A stretch of DNA of 29,121 nucleotides from Ministeria vibrans ATCC 50519 (lineage: Eukaryota; Opisthokonta; Filasterea): contig CALSCP010000928.1 in assembly GCA_943704425.1 (NCBI GenBank), positions 6,416 through 35,536 of the forward strand. Direction: 5' to 3'. The position numbers were made by a program, and so were the translations under genes. Below the pieces are notes generated by a model. It was given only the letters and a program-made list of their open reading frames with translations. It did no database searches and was not told the DNA's origin. Of this stretch, positions 1 through 14,914 are shown in pieces (positions within the stretch are counted from its first letter, which is position 1; each line of letters starts with the position of its first letter).

Positions 1-261
1 CCCTCCGACTCGCTCATTTCGTCCTGAAACATGTCAACGGCGAGGTCGTCTGTCCAGTGGGGTCGACGACGACGAGCGCCAGAGTGGCGTCCCAACAGGC
101 GTGCAGTCGGGAAGGGAGTCGCTGGGCCAGGGCAGTCTAGCCGAACAAGCACAGCAAAATAGAGGGCATCATCACGATTCACGACAGAAGAGCATTGAGC
201 CAAGTCGAACTGTCGAAGAGGTGAGAGCCATCGGCGGCAAAAATCATCGACGGAAAGAAAA
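1..261 (-). CDS. Partial 3'-ward exon of an unidentified gene running off the left edge
   Basis: The minus strand is open from about 290 to 1 and reads like protein, with GC-rich third positions as in neighbouring genes and phrases such as DDALYFAVLVRLDCPGP and HWTDDLAVDMFQDEMSESEG. There is no in-frame ATG upstream of the edge region, so this must be an internal or terminal exon. A plausible acceptor (GTGAGTAG) ends at 262, and a second candidate (TTCGACAG) lies about 60 nt further in. I could not join it in frame to a first exon; a stretch ending at a CAG|GTGGAG donor near 340 also looks faintly coding. It is divergent from the gene at 561. I do not recognise the family. The plus strand over the same bases gives only a stop-broken Arg-rich frame. 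Confidence 0.4.
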
Positions 262-560
262 CTACTCACAATTCGGTTTGACGGTTTTTAAAATTTTTTT
301 TCTTCGAAAAGTTCAATTATTTGAGAAAATATTCATTCTCATTCTCCACCTGCTTTTTGTTGAGATCTTGAAAGCTGGTCGTCAGTCAACAGTCGTTGAT
401 CAAACAACTGATCAGGAGACAGCGAAGCGAAGGATCTCACAGGTGTCCTTTTTTTCTTCTCTTTTTTCTCCTCTGTGATAAGTGATAACTGATTATTATT
501 ATTAATTTTTTTTTGAACTTCGACCTCTCCTCTTTTTTTTGTCGCTTAAAGCATAGAAAA
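262..560. promoter_or_regulatory. Divergent upstream region, 299 bp
   Basis: AT-rich stretch between the minus-strand edge exon and the plus-strand polyQ gene. It has pyrimidine runs (about 448-476 and 508-541) just before the ATG at 561. It presumably carries the promoter of the plus gene and perhaps a first exon of the minus gene. No specific element is recognisable. Confidence 0.35.
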
Positions 561-6660
<6,100 letters not shown>

Positions 6661-6837
6661 CGGGGGGCGCGGGGGGGAGGGCTCGATCCGCTTGAACAAG
6701 AACTGTATTCTGCTTGCGGGATGGGGCTAACACAGGGAGAGCTATAGTATTGTGATCAGTTAGTTAGTTAGTCAATGGGACTCAGACGTATTGACACAGT
6801 TCATTGATCAGTCAGGTTATTGCTCGTTGGTTTCTCT
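6661..6837. promoter_or_regulatory. Bidirectional promoter region, FAM91 (-) / BAR-RhoGAP (+)
   Basis: 177 bp between two divergent start codons. It contains repeated TTAGT/GTCAGT steps (6759-6815) and no recognisable TATA box. It must hold both promoters unless one 5' UTR is interrupted by an intron. Confidence 0.5.
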
Positions 6838-9342
6838 ATGAAGTCATCTTTGACCAGTGGCCTTGCGAGAGTGCGCCAGCGTGCCAAGGAGCAGATGCTC
6901 GGTGACAAGTAAGTATTTCTTGCGGTGTCACATTCAATCATTCTCTCTTTCTCTCTCTCTCTCACTCACTCTCTCTGATCTCCTTTTTGCTTTGCTCCTT
7001 CGACGAATTGGCAGAGTCCAAAAGACAGAGGAGCTTTCAGCGGAACTCCAAGACATAGAAGACGCCATCAACGCCACACGACACAGTTTTGAGTCACTCG
7101 CAAAGGTTTTTCGTTTTTTTTTTTTTTGGTCTCATTCTGTGTTTCCGTTGTATCTCGTCTGTCCTTCGATGTGGGTCCCTGAAACACCATATGTATGTGT
7201 GTATGTGTGCCCTGCGTACGCACTGCTGTGATGGCATGCTAAAGCGACTCGAAGAATCGTTTTGTGGCTCAATGAGTGATCTTCTCTAATTCTTCCTTTA
7301 TGAGTGTGTGTAGAAATTCGATTTCTGATCTGTAATTGTGTTGTAGAAATTCGAGGAGTGTATGTACGCACCGGCGCGTGTGGCAGACCCGGCGAAGCGT
7401 CTGCAAAAGATCCCCTGGCACCGGTTGGGCACGACTATGCGAGCGTGTGCCGAAGAGGTTGGCAATGAGCATCACATTGGCGAACTGATGTTGCAGGTGG
7501 CGACGATGCAGGAGAGCTTGGCGGCGCTCACAATGCGCTTTGAAGAGCAGCTGGATGAGGTTGTGCTGGCACCAATGCGTGGAACGCTACGCACCATCCA
7601 GACGGTCGTGGATCAACGACGGAAGTTGTCCAAGGCTCGTGTGGACCTAGACGTGAGCAAAGCGCGCGCCGACAAGATTGCCGAGGCCGAGGGCTACTCG
7701 AGCACGCCAGTGAGCATTGCCGCGAGTGGTGGGGCTCTCAACTCATCGAGTGAACTGGTCAGCGCTTTGGCACATCGTGACGATGCCAAACATGCCTTTG
7801 ACGATTCACAGGCGCTCACCGAGAGTCTTTTGCGCGACTTTGAGGCGCACGAGACGGACGCCGGTCTGCCGTTTGTCTCACTCGTCGAGTCGCAGCTCCT
7901 CTTCTACGAAGTATGTATATGATGATGCAATGTCTTCAGTTTCTATAATCATTTTATTGTACTAATGTCCGTTTTTTTTATTGTAGGACGCGTCACGGCT
8001 GCTGCGACCACTGCTTGAGGCACTGCAGGAGATTCAGGCGCGACGAGACGCACCCAATGTGTTTCAGCGCGATTTGCATCTGCTGTGTAAAGTGGAGGGA
8101 CGGGACGTTCCACTGGTGGTCGAATCGTGCTGTGAGTGGCTTCAGGCGCACGGGACGACGACAGAGGGTCTCTTTCGAGTGAGTGGCAATGTGCGCAATA
8201 TCAAGAGGTTACGTGCCGCCTTTGATGTGGAGCACGATGGATCAGACGCAGCCATGACACGCCTCGACGCCTGTGGCGACCCCCACACCATTGCAGCGCT
8301 ACTCAAGGCCTACCTGCGTGACCTGCCAGATGCGCTGCTCTGCGGGGAGCTGTACGAGCGGTGGATTTTGGCAGCTAAGATGCGAGTGGAGCACGATGAG
8401 TACTTGCTGGCACTTCATGCGATTGTGCAGGACCTGCCTGCGCCCAACCGCGCCACTGCCAACCGTCTGTTGATGCTCCTTGAAGACATTGTGAGCAATG
8501 AGTCGCTGACGCGCATGAGTGTCAACAATGTAGGCATTGTGTTTGGCCCGACTCTCTTGCGACCCGTCAACTTCACGAGTGCCGCCAGTGCACTTATTGG
8601 ATCGCAATTTGAAGCACGCATCGTCGAAAATCTAGTGCTGTATCGCGACTGGCTTTTTGATGGTGTCGATCATGCCGTCGAGACTGCCGTTGTGGCCGCC
8701 GGGGGCGATGCAACACCGTCGGGGTCGACTCACCATCACCACCATCAAACATCAGACGAAGCTCCTCCACCCAAACCCAAACTCAACGACACAATCTTGG
8801 CCGCAAGTGGACTTCCTTCTTCGCCAGCGTCGACGACAGGCAACTCTGCTGCCACCACTCCCACCCCCATCGTGAAACCCCCTCTGCCCACTCGCACCGC
8901 CTCCGTGAAGAAAGGCCTTGTCGGCACTACCACCACCCCATCAGGCGCATCCTCCTCCTTCCCCAAACGCTCCCAAGGCGCCTCTCCTTCCTCCTCCACC
9001 TCCTCCTCACCCACCCCCAAAGCCTTCGCGTCGTCCTTTGGCGCCACCACCCAATCCACTCCATCATCTCCCATCAAAATCACCACCACCCCTACCACCT
9101 CTTCCAAACCCCTCACCACTTCCAAACCCCCTATCTCCTCCACCAAACCTCAACCCCGCCCCATCAAGAAAATCGGCGCAGGCAAACCCGCAGCTGTCGC
9201 TAAACCGCCCACCACCAGCCGCCCTAGCCCTTCCCCCACCACCACCACACCCACCAGTTCCCCTGACGGCCCTTCAACGCCCACCAAAGCGCCAAAGGCC
9301 GTTGCTGTGCGCGTTGCTCAGTGGAACAATGTCAACCAATAG
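6838..9342 (+). CDS. BAR-RhoGAP protein, RICH type (ARHGAP17/44-like)
   Basis: Exons 6838-6908, 7015-7105, 7347-7910 and 7987-9342 give 693 aa. Residues about 1-255 form a BAR domain: the QKTEELSAELQDIE block, then long amphipathic helices, with the order matching the RICH/nadrin family. Residues about 265-455 form a RhoGAP domain with the arginine finger in EGLFRVSGN (Arg306), followed by DPHTIAALLKAYLRDLPDAL and NVGIVFGPTLLRP. The tail (about 456-693) is Ser/Thr/Pro-rich with PPLPTR- and KPPLP-like stretches that could bind SH3 domains; no SH3 is encoded here. The family binds curved membranes and stimulates GTP hydrolysis by Cdc42/Rac-type GTPases at endocytic and actin sites. The first ATG gives a basic N-terminal helix as in relatives. 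Intron 2 has a duplicated 3' splice site. The gene converges on the maspardin gene 123 bp away. Confidence 0.95.
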
Positions 9343-9450
9343 AGAGATTGAGAGAGCGCGCAAAAAAAATCTTTGCAAGCCTGAGAGTGGAAAACTGTAG
9401 AATAATTCAAAAAAAATTCACAATCATAATAGAAAAAGAAAGAAAATAAG

Positions 9451-9456
9451 TTTATT
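9451..9456 (-). terminator. AATAAA polyadenylation hexamer for the maspardin gene
   Basis: Minus-strand AATAAA, 10 nt past the maspardin stop at 9466. Position and motif fit a cleavage/polyadenylation signal; the gap to the convergent gene's stop is only 123 bp. Confidence 0.45.
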
Positions 9457-9465
9457 TTAAATGGT

Positions 9466-11521
9466 CTACAAATCATCGTCGCTATCGTTGGGATGCGCGA
9501 CGGGAAGATCAGGCAAAGGAGGGCCGCGCGACGAATGCCCTTTAGGTCTCCGCACTGAATCCGAAGTGGACTGTGCTGTAGCTGACGTACTACTACTACT
9601 ACTGGTGGTGGCGGTGGTGGTGGTGGTGGTGGTGTGGTCTGCAACTCGGTTTGCGTTTGCAACAGCTGCTGCTGTGGCTGCGACGGCCGAGGCCCGCTTT
9701 TCCTTTCTCCGCCCAGACTGCTGCTGTTGCTGTTGATGTTGTTGTTGTTCGCGTTGTTGCTCTGTTTGTTGTTGTGAAGAAGACTGTGACTGTAAAGACG
9801 GGGAAAGCTGCGACTGAGGTGGTGTGTCCATGGTCACGGCTGTGGCTGCAACCGGTGCAGCAGCGGCCTTTGCACTCACTTTGCCCTTCCTCTGTGTCCG
9901 CCCTCCGATCACAACTCCCTTTGCTTGCGACACTTCCATTTCGCTTAGCTTCTCGGCCATGCGTCGCTCTGCCTCCCCCTTGAGATCCATTACGTCCCGC
10001 GCAAATTCTCGAAGGTGAATCTAAAAAACAACAAGGTGACCTTGAGTCACGACAAGGCGGTCAAGACACAAGTCAGTGATACCTTGAGGTACATGTTGAC
10101 TTCATCGGGGCGACTGAGGTAAGGAAAGTTGCCGCCACTCTTGAGGTGAGCGCCCTTTGCGTGCGGATACAGCTTGGTGAGTTCGTCGCGGACTTTGGTG
10201 GAGAGAGCGCAGTTGTCAAAGACATCAATGATGGTCAGAGGCACATTGTTGAGCATTTGCGGCTCGACGTAACCGTCGAGCGAGTTAAGCGTGAGACGCG
10301 ATGCCAGCTCCTTTTGCTTGATTGACTCGAGACGCTCGACCATAAAGTCGACCGAGTCGGCAATGGAACGCTCCATAAAGTCTTGAGGGAAGTTGCTGAG
10401 AAGCATACGCTTGAGGACAAAGCCCGGCATGGCCCAGTACACGCCCGAGAAGGAGTTGTCCTTGAAGACGCTCGTGTCGCAGAATGAGTTGATCAGCACA
10501 ACCGAGAGCACGCGTGCCTGACGGTGCATCAATTCGGCGACTTTTTGAGCCAGGAATCCGCCCAGAGAAGCACCCACAAGATGGACCTGTGCCGGACACG
10601 CGAGACCAAGTCAGCACACTCTCACCCTCACCCTCACCCCCCCTCGCCCTGACACACCTTGTCAAACTTTAACGTGTCCAGCAGCTTGCGGAATCCGTCA
10701 ACCCACTCTTCGTGAGTCCAGTGCGGCGGATAGTCCACCTAACAAACAATGCCAAAAAATGCAACACAAGACGAAAAAAAAAAAAAAAACACAGAAAAGA
10801 GAAAAAAAAAAAAAGGTCAGTCAACCCACAAAAACGCATCTGGTGGCGACTGTCAGCAGGCCGCAGGGGAGGGAGGAGGCAGACAGTCGCCACCGCACAA
10901 GACGCCTCCGCACCGCAATGACGCGGTAGCCCATGCTGCCCAGCGCAAGAATCTGGTAGAAGAAGACATCGGCCGTGCCGGACGCCGGCGGCAGGAAGAT
11001 CACCGGGTGCGTGATGTCCCGCGGTCCGAAATCATACATTTTCCATGCGATGTCGTCTACGCGCCCACAGAGTCAGCAAAATTGTCTCTTTGGAGCGTCT
11101 CTTTTTTTTTTTTTTCGTTTTTGTCGTCTATCTGTCTCTCTCTCTCTTTCGTTTTTTTCGACTCTAAACCATTAAAAATCAACACCAAACGACAAAAAGA
11201 AGGGGTGCGGAGTCGAGTATGCAGGCTGGGATCCCCTCGGGGTGTGCAGTGGGCGCGACAAGCGTCGCATTGAGCAGTTCAGAGAAGCGATTTGGGACAA
11301 AACAGCTTTTTCTTCTTCTTCTTCTCAACAATTCAAAAAATAACCGACAATAAAAACGAAGAAAGGGAGAGAGCGCGCGCGCGCGCGCGCCGGGGCGGGA
11401 GTGTGAGTGTGTGTGGCGTACTCTCATCGACCGTCTCAACGACGACTGTTTTGTGGGGCACTGCATTGCGGAAAGACCGATACTCCTTGGATTGCGCAAT
11501 GCGACAACCAGAGGACTCCAT
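9466..11521 (-). CDS. SPG21: Maspardin (SPG21) homologue, alpha/beta-hydrolase fold, with long Q/T/S-rich tail
   Basis: Exons 11422-11521, 10914-11056, 10658-10738, 10083-10586 and 9466-10020 give 460 aa against about 308 in human. The core matches maspardin throughout: [88 protein letters not shown] and RPDEVNMYL. The nucleophile-elbow Ser115 lies in GASLGG. Human maspardin keeps this serine but is regarded as a non-enzymatic endosomal protein that interacts with CD4 and ALDH16A1; hydrolase activity here is unproven. Exon 5 adds about 175 residues absent from animals: a basic segment, Gln runs, a Thr run (about 9590-9640) and an acidic DSDDDL end. The start ATG gives a short N-terminus matching the family. 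The gene lies head-to-tail after the C1-PTB gene. Confidence 0.95.
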
Positions 11522-11593
11522 GCTGCTTGATGGGGGGTTGCTGCGGTACACACGAAGACCGAAAATCAATGTTTTTTTTTCAAAAAAAAGAAT

Positions 11594-11599
11594 TTTATT
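11594..11599 (-). terminator. AATAAA polyadenylation hexamer for the C1-PTB gene
   Basis: Minus-strand AATAAA about 67 nt past the stop at 11666, within the 144-bp gap before the maspardin start at 11521. It would end the upstream transcript just before the next gene begins. Confidence 0.45.
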
Positions 11600-11665
11600 T
11601 GTGTTGATCAATCTTAATCTTTAAAAATTATTAATCAAATGGAACACATTAATGTCACCAACTCA

Positions 11666-13411
11666 TTATGCGTCCTCTTCTTGTCCGGGGATTTTCTTGA
11701 CGCGCACGGGGGGCGGCGATCGAGCGGCTTCAATGATCTTGCGAACGTTGGCAGTCATTCCTTGATGAATTTCGACGTAGTGGGTGACGGAGGTGTCGGA
11801 GGTGGGTGGACACCAGGAGGTGGTGACGTCGAGCTTCACCTCGTGTTGCTTGGGACGGCTCAGCGAGAGGGAGCTGGTGCGAACCGGTAGCGTTGCAGCG
11901 CGTGCCTGAGGCAGCGGGGGCGGTGAAGCCGGCGTGACCTTGAGCGTCTGGCTCATCTGTGCACTGACGTCGTCAATGGTCTGGTACAACGACTCGTCCG
12001 TCGACGACGCCGAGTCTGCCGCCTCGCTCTTGTCGTCGGGGTCAAACGTGAGTGAAATGTACTGTGGCGTGCGTGGACTTTTGGGCTTGTCGTAGCTGTT
12101 GCGCAGGAGTGTGCCACTGGGATCGCGGTAGGGCAAGTGCTTGGGCGAGGGAATAAAGGGTGCGGCCGGCGCAGCACTGGCGCCCGATGGAGGCTCTTGC
12201 ACCATTCGTGGAGGTGGAGCCCCGCTGGACTTGTAGTCGGGATTCTTTGATATGACACTTTCGTAGCGGTGCACGCCACCGTTTTCAGCCGACGCGTTTG
12301 GGTCTGTCGTGTCGTACTGGTGGACCTTTGTTGATTGTCTAAAAAGTTAATATTGTGATGATGATTGTTTTAATGGGTTGTCTTCTTCTTCTTCTAATTA
12401 TTATAATTATAATTACAATCATCGTCATTAACAATAATAATAATAATAATAATAATTACTAATAATTAATATAATTATGATTATTATTATTATTATTATT
12501 TTAAATTTGTGTGCACTACTTACTGTGACTTGGAACCACGCTGAGTGATTGAAATCATGTTGGCCATTGGATCCGCTTTCTTTTCAAGTACGTTCACTCG
12601 ATTGTTGAGGTACTTGAAGACAGCCTCCGCCTGCTTCTCACAATCAAACACAAACGTTCCTTCGCCTGTGGGAGCGTCTGAGTTTACCTGATAGAAGAGA
12701 AGAAAAAAACGAAGAAAAAAAGACAATAATGAGATTGATCAAGAAAAATAATTATTATAATAACAATAATTATTATGTATCGATGTTTTTTTAGATTGTT
12801 CTTCGTTACCGCAAAGTGAAAAATGTTCTTGTCGTAGCTAAAGGTTGTAATACAGGTCAAAGGCCAGACTAGAAGGGGACGACGGCTTTTGTGCGAGAGT
12901 AACACAACGACTGTTTGTCCAAACTGCAGCAGAGCCTTTCCGGCCATCTCCAAATCATTGTGGAGCATTCGAACGCGAAAGGTTTTGCCTATGGAGATGG
13001 TGACAGGCGCCATGAGTATTATCCATGGGAAGGGGTACGTAGAGGAAGAAGCCTCGGTGTGAATGATGTGTTAAAGAGACGTTTCTGACGCCATTTTCTT
13101 AACGGGCTCAGTAAAAAAGAGAAAAAAAACAAGAGAAACATAATATTTTTAGGTTTGTTCCCAAAAACATCCGCATACCAGGGCAGTTAAGCGTCACGGA
13201 ACTGACACAGCCATCGTGTACGGCAATGTCACACACTAAGAGTCGAAAGAGAAGGCGGGTATTGTGAGGGGACAGGAAGAAAGTCTTCTGGCTTACGCTC
13301 GCAGACTGCGCCTGCCGTCAGATGCGCCTTTTTCTTGCACACTTCGCACGTTCTTGCAGTTAAGTAATGAGTAGCAGAGAATTTATGGAATTCTTTGTTG
13401 GATGCCGTCAT
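11666..13411 (-). CDS. C1 zinc-finger plus IRS/Dok-type PTB adaptor protein
   Basis: Exons 13297-13411, 13179-13235, 12810-12988, 12524-12687 and 11666-12338 give 395 aa. Residues 9-56 fit the C1 spacing H-X12-C-X2-C-X11-C-X2-C-X4-H-X2-C-X7-C (His9, Cys22, Cys25, Cys37, Cys40, His45, Cys48, Cys56). Residues about 58-170 look like an IRS-type PTB domain: FRVRML, LLVWPLTCITTFSYDKNIFHFAV, then PTGEGTFVFDCEKQAEAVF, as in Dok proteins. The 225-residue tail is Pro/Ser-rich with tyrosines in HRYESV, PQYISL and SLYQTI that could be phosphorylated. Dok/IRS proteins dock on phosphotyrosine receptors; C1 domains bind diacylglycerol or lipids, so membrane recruitment is a reasonable inference. Alternative reading: an in-frame ATG at about 13012 (MAPVTISI) could begin a PTB-only protein if the C1 exons form a separate short gene. 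The splice 13179 to 12988 keeps frame, so I favour one gene. Confidence 0.82.
12412..12501. repeat. AT-rich AAT/ATT trinucleotide repeats in C1-PTB intron 4
   Basis: AAT repeats on one side and ATT repeats on the other (12433-12453 and 12482-12501) can pair into a long imperfect hairpin. They lie in the intron between 12523 and 12339. Confidence 0.8.
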
Positions 13412-13558
13412 ATTAAGCGAATGAGAAATTATAATGTGAGTTAAGAGTGAGTGTTAAGAGTTTCTCGTTAATAATACTTAAAATTATTATTATTGTAATA
13501 ATAATAATAATAATTATTAATGACAAAAATAATTATTAATCTATTTTTCATTTTTGTC
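13412..13558. promoter_or_regulatory. Divergent promoter region with AAT repeat, C1-PTB (-) / secreted protein (+)
   Basis: 147 bp between divergent start codons, very AT-rich, with ATT then AAT trinucleotide runs (about 13482-13520). No specific factor site is recognisable. Confidence 0.45.
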
Positions 13559-14453
13559 ATGTTGTCAGTCGTTCTCGTTGCACTGTGCATTGCAGTGGGA
13601 CACAGCGATGCGCGCGCTTTGGACCCGCCACCGCCGACGTGGGATATGCAATTTTACGTTCCCATTAACCAAACGATTCGCATTGGAGAACGCATCCACA
13701 ACAATGTGTTTCAGTACTACTACGATGCGATTGCGAAGGAGAGCAAGAGCGTCCATGGCCGCGGCCAGTACGATGAGATGTGCCGAAGGTATGAAGCAGA
13801 AGAAAGTGATATTTCGCTTGATCATTATTTTGGATTCAGTATTCGCGGTAAAGAATTCAGTGACGAGCCGTGCACGCACCTCGTGAGCAGCGATGGCTGG
13901 CGCTACCTCATCTTCGACGACCTGTGCTGCCAGTGCTGCAACGTGACGGAGTACTGCGGCATCATTGCGCCCAACTGGCTGCGCAACGGAACGTACCAGG
14001 GCCACAAGACCTTTGAGGGTCGCGACTGCGAGGGCTGGATGAAGGAGGGCGGCGAGGCCAACTACTACTACCAGACGCTCGAGACACACCCTCGTCCCTG
14101 TGTCTACTTTGAAGGTCTGAGTCGTCGGTGGCGCGACGCTTGGCTCATTCTCAAGGAGCACTNNNNNNNNNNGGACACCAGCGGCAAGGGTAGGGGCAGT
14201 GGTGGCCGTCGTTGTCGCGGGCGTGCCCCCCCTCCCCACTTGAAACTCATTTTCTCTGTTGTGTGTTAACTTTTGTGTACTGCACATCGACTATATTATG
14301 CTACCAGGGTACCCCAAACTGACACCCACGTCGTACAACCTGTGGAACTACGAGACCGACCAGTACCGTGCGGGCCCTGTCGATCCCTCTGTCTTCACCG
14401 TGCCGCCTCACTGTGACCAGCCGTGTCCGTCCAAGTCGTGCAACGGCTCCTAA
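13559..14453 (+). CDS. Secreted Cys-rich protein, ependymin-like in pattern
   Basis: Proposed exons 13559-13788, 13861-14114 and 14308-14453 give 209 aa. The N-terminus is a clear signal peptide (MLSVVLVALCIAVG, likely cleaved after DARA). The mature part has paired cysteines: DLCCQCCNVTEYCG, APNWLRNGTYQGHKTFEG, then PPHCDQPCPSKSCNG at the end, plus N-glycosylation sequons NQT, NVT and NGT. The arrangement (YYYDA... YDEMC... CTHLV... CCQCC... WL..TY.G... VFTVPPHC) resembles a family of unnamed secreted proteins in protists that look distantly like ependymins; I cannot name a function. An upstream in-frame ATG at 13520 would spoil the signal peptide. The first intron (13789-13860, 72 nt) is in frame, so retention would add 24 residues. 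The assembly gap lies inside the second intron and does not cut coding sequence. Confidence 0.78.
14163..14172. other. Assembly gap (10 N)
   Basis: Ten undetermined bases inside the second intron of the secreted-protein gene. A round number of N usually marks a scaffold join of unknown true size. Confidence 0.99.
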
Positions 14454-14914
14454 CAATGCGATTTGTAACCACACCATGAATACTGCAGTCCCTCCGAAGT
14501 CCCTCCCACACTACAGTTCCACCTCCCCCCAAGACAATGGTATTTCAATCGCATATATGACATGTGTTTTGTCACGACTGCTGTGAGTCTGTGACTGAGA
14601 GAAACCTTCGCTGTCTAAGGGTACAACAAGCTTACGCTTCAAGGCGGCGCACAACGAGCCTAACCCCTTCTCCACCAATTTAACGTCTTATGGTTAATGA
14701 CTTTATGACACTGTAGTGAGTATAATCACTTAGTAGTGACTAGTGAGTAAGTACTTTGTGAACTTACTAATCAGTCATTAAAATTTCAGGATTCTCGAAA
14801 TGTACCACCCTTCTCCTATCAGATGACAGACTGACGATCTTCAAAACTTGTTATTGATTTTATTCACTATCAGAATTTTCTCTCTTCTCCTCTCTCAAAA
14901 CAACTTTGCCCAAA
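14454..14914. promoter_or_regulatory. 461-bp intergenic region upstream of histone H1
   Basis: It holds the 3' flank of the secreted-protein gene and the promoter of H1. No tRNA, long ORF or clear TATA box is visible. A small inverted repeat AGTAAGT...ACTTACT (about 14747-14769) lies among several AGTGA repeats. Pyrimidine-rich sequence (14877-14900) immediately precedes the H1 start. Confidence 0.5.

Noticed and set aside
12989-13012. ATG at about 13012 (MAPVTISI) as the start of a PTB-only gene
   Set aside because: Possible, but the C1 exons splice in frame to the base right after it (acceptor CCATAG at 12989), so one C1-PTB gene explains more. Kept as an alternative in the feature text.
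13520-13558. Upstream in-frame ATG of the secreted protein
   Set aside because: It adds an AT-rich leader (TKIIINLFFIFV) from the repeat region. The ATG at 13559 gives a normal signal peptide.
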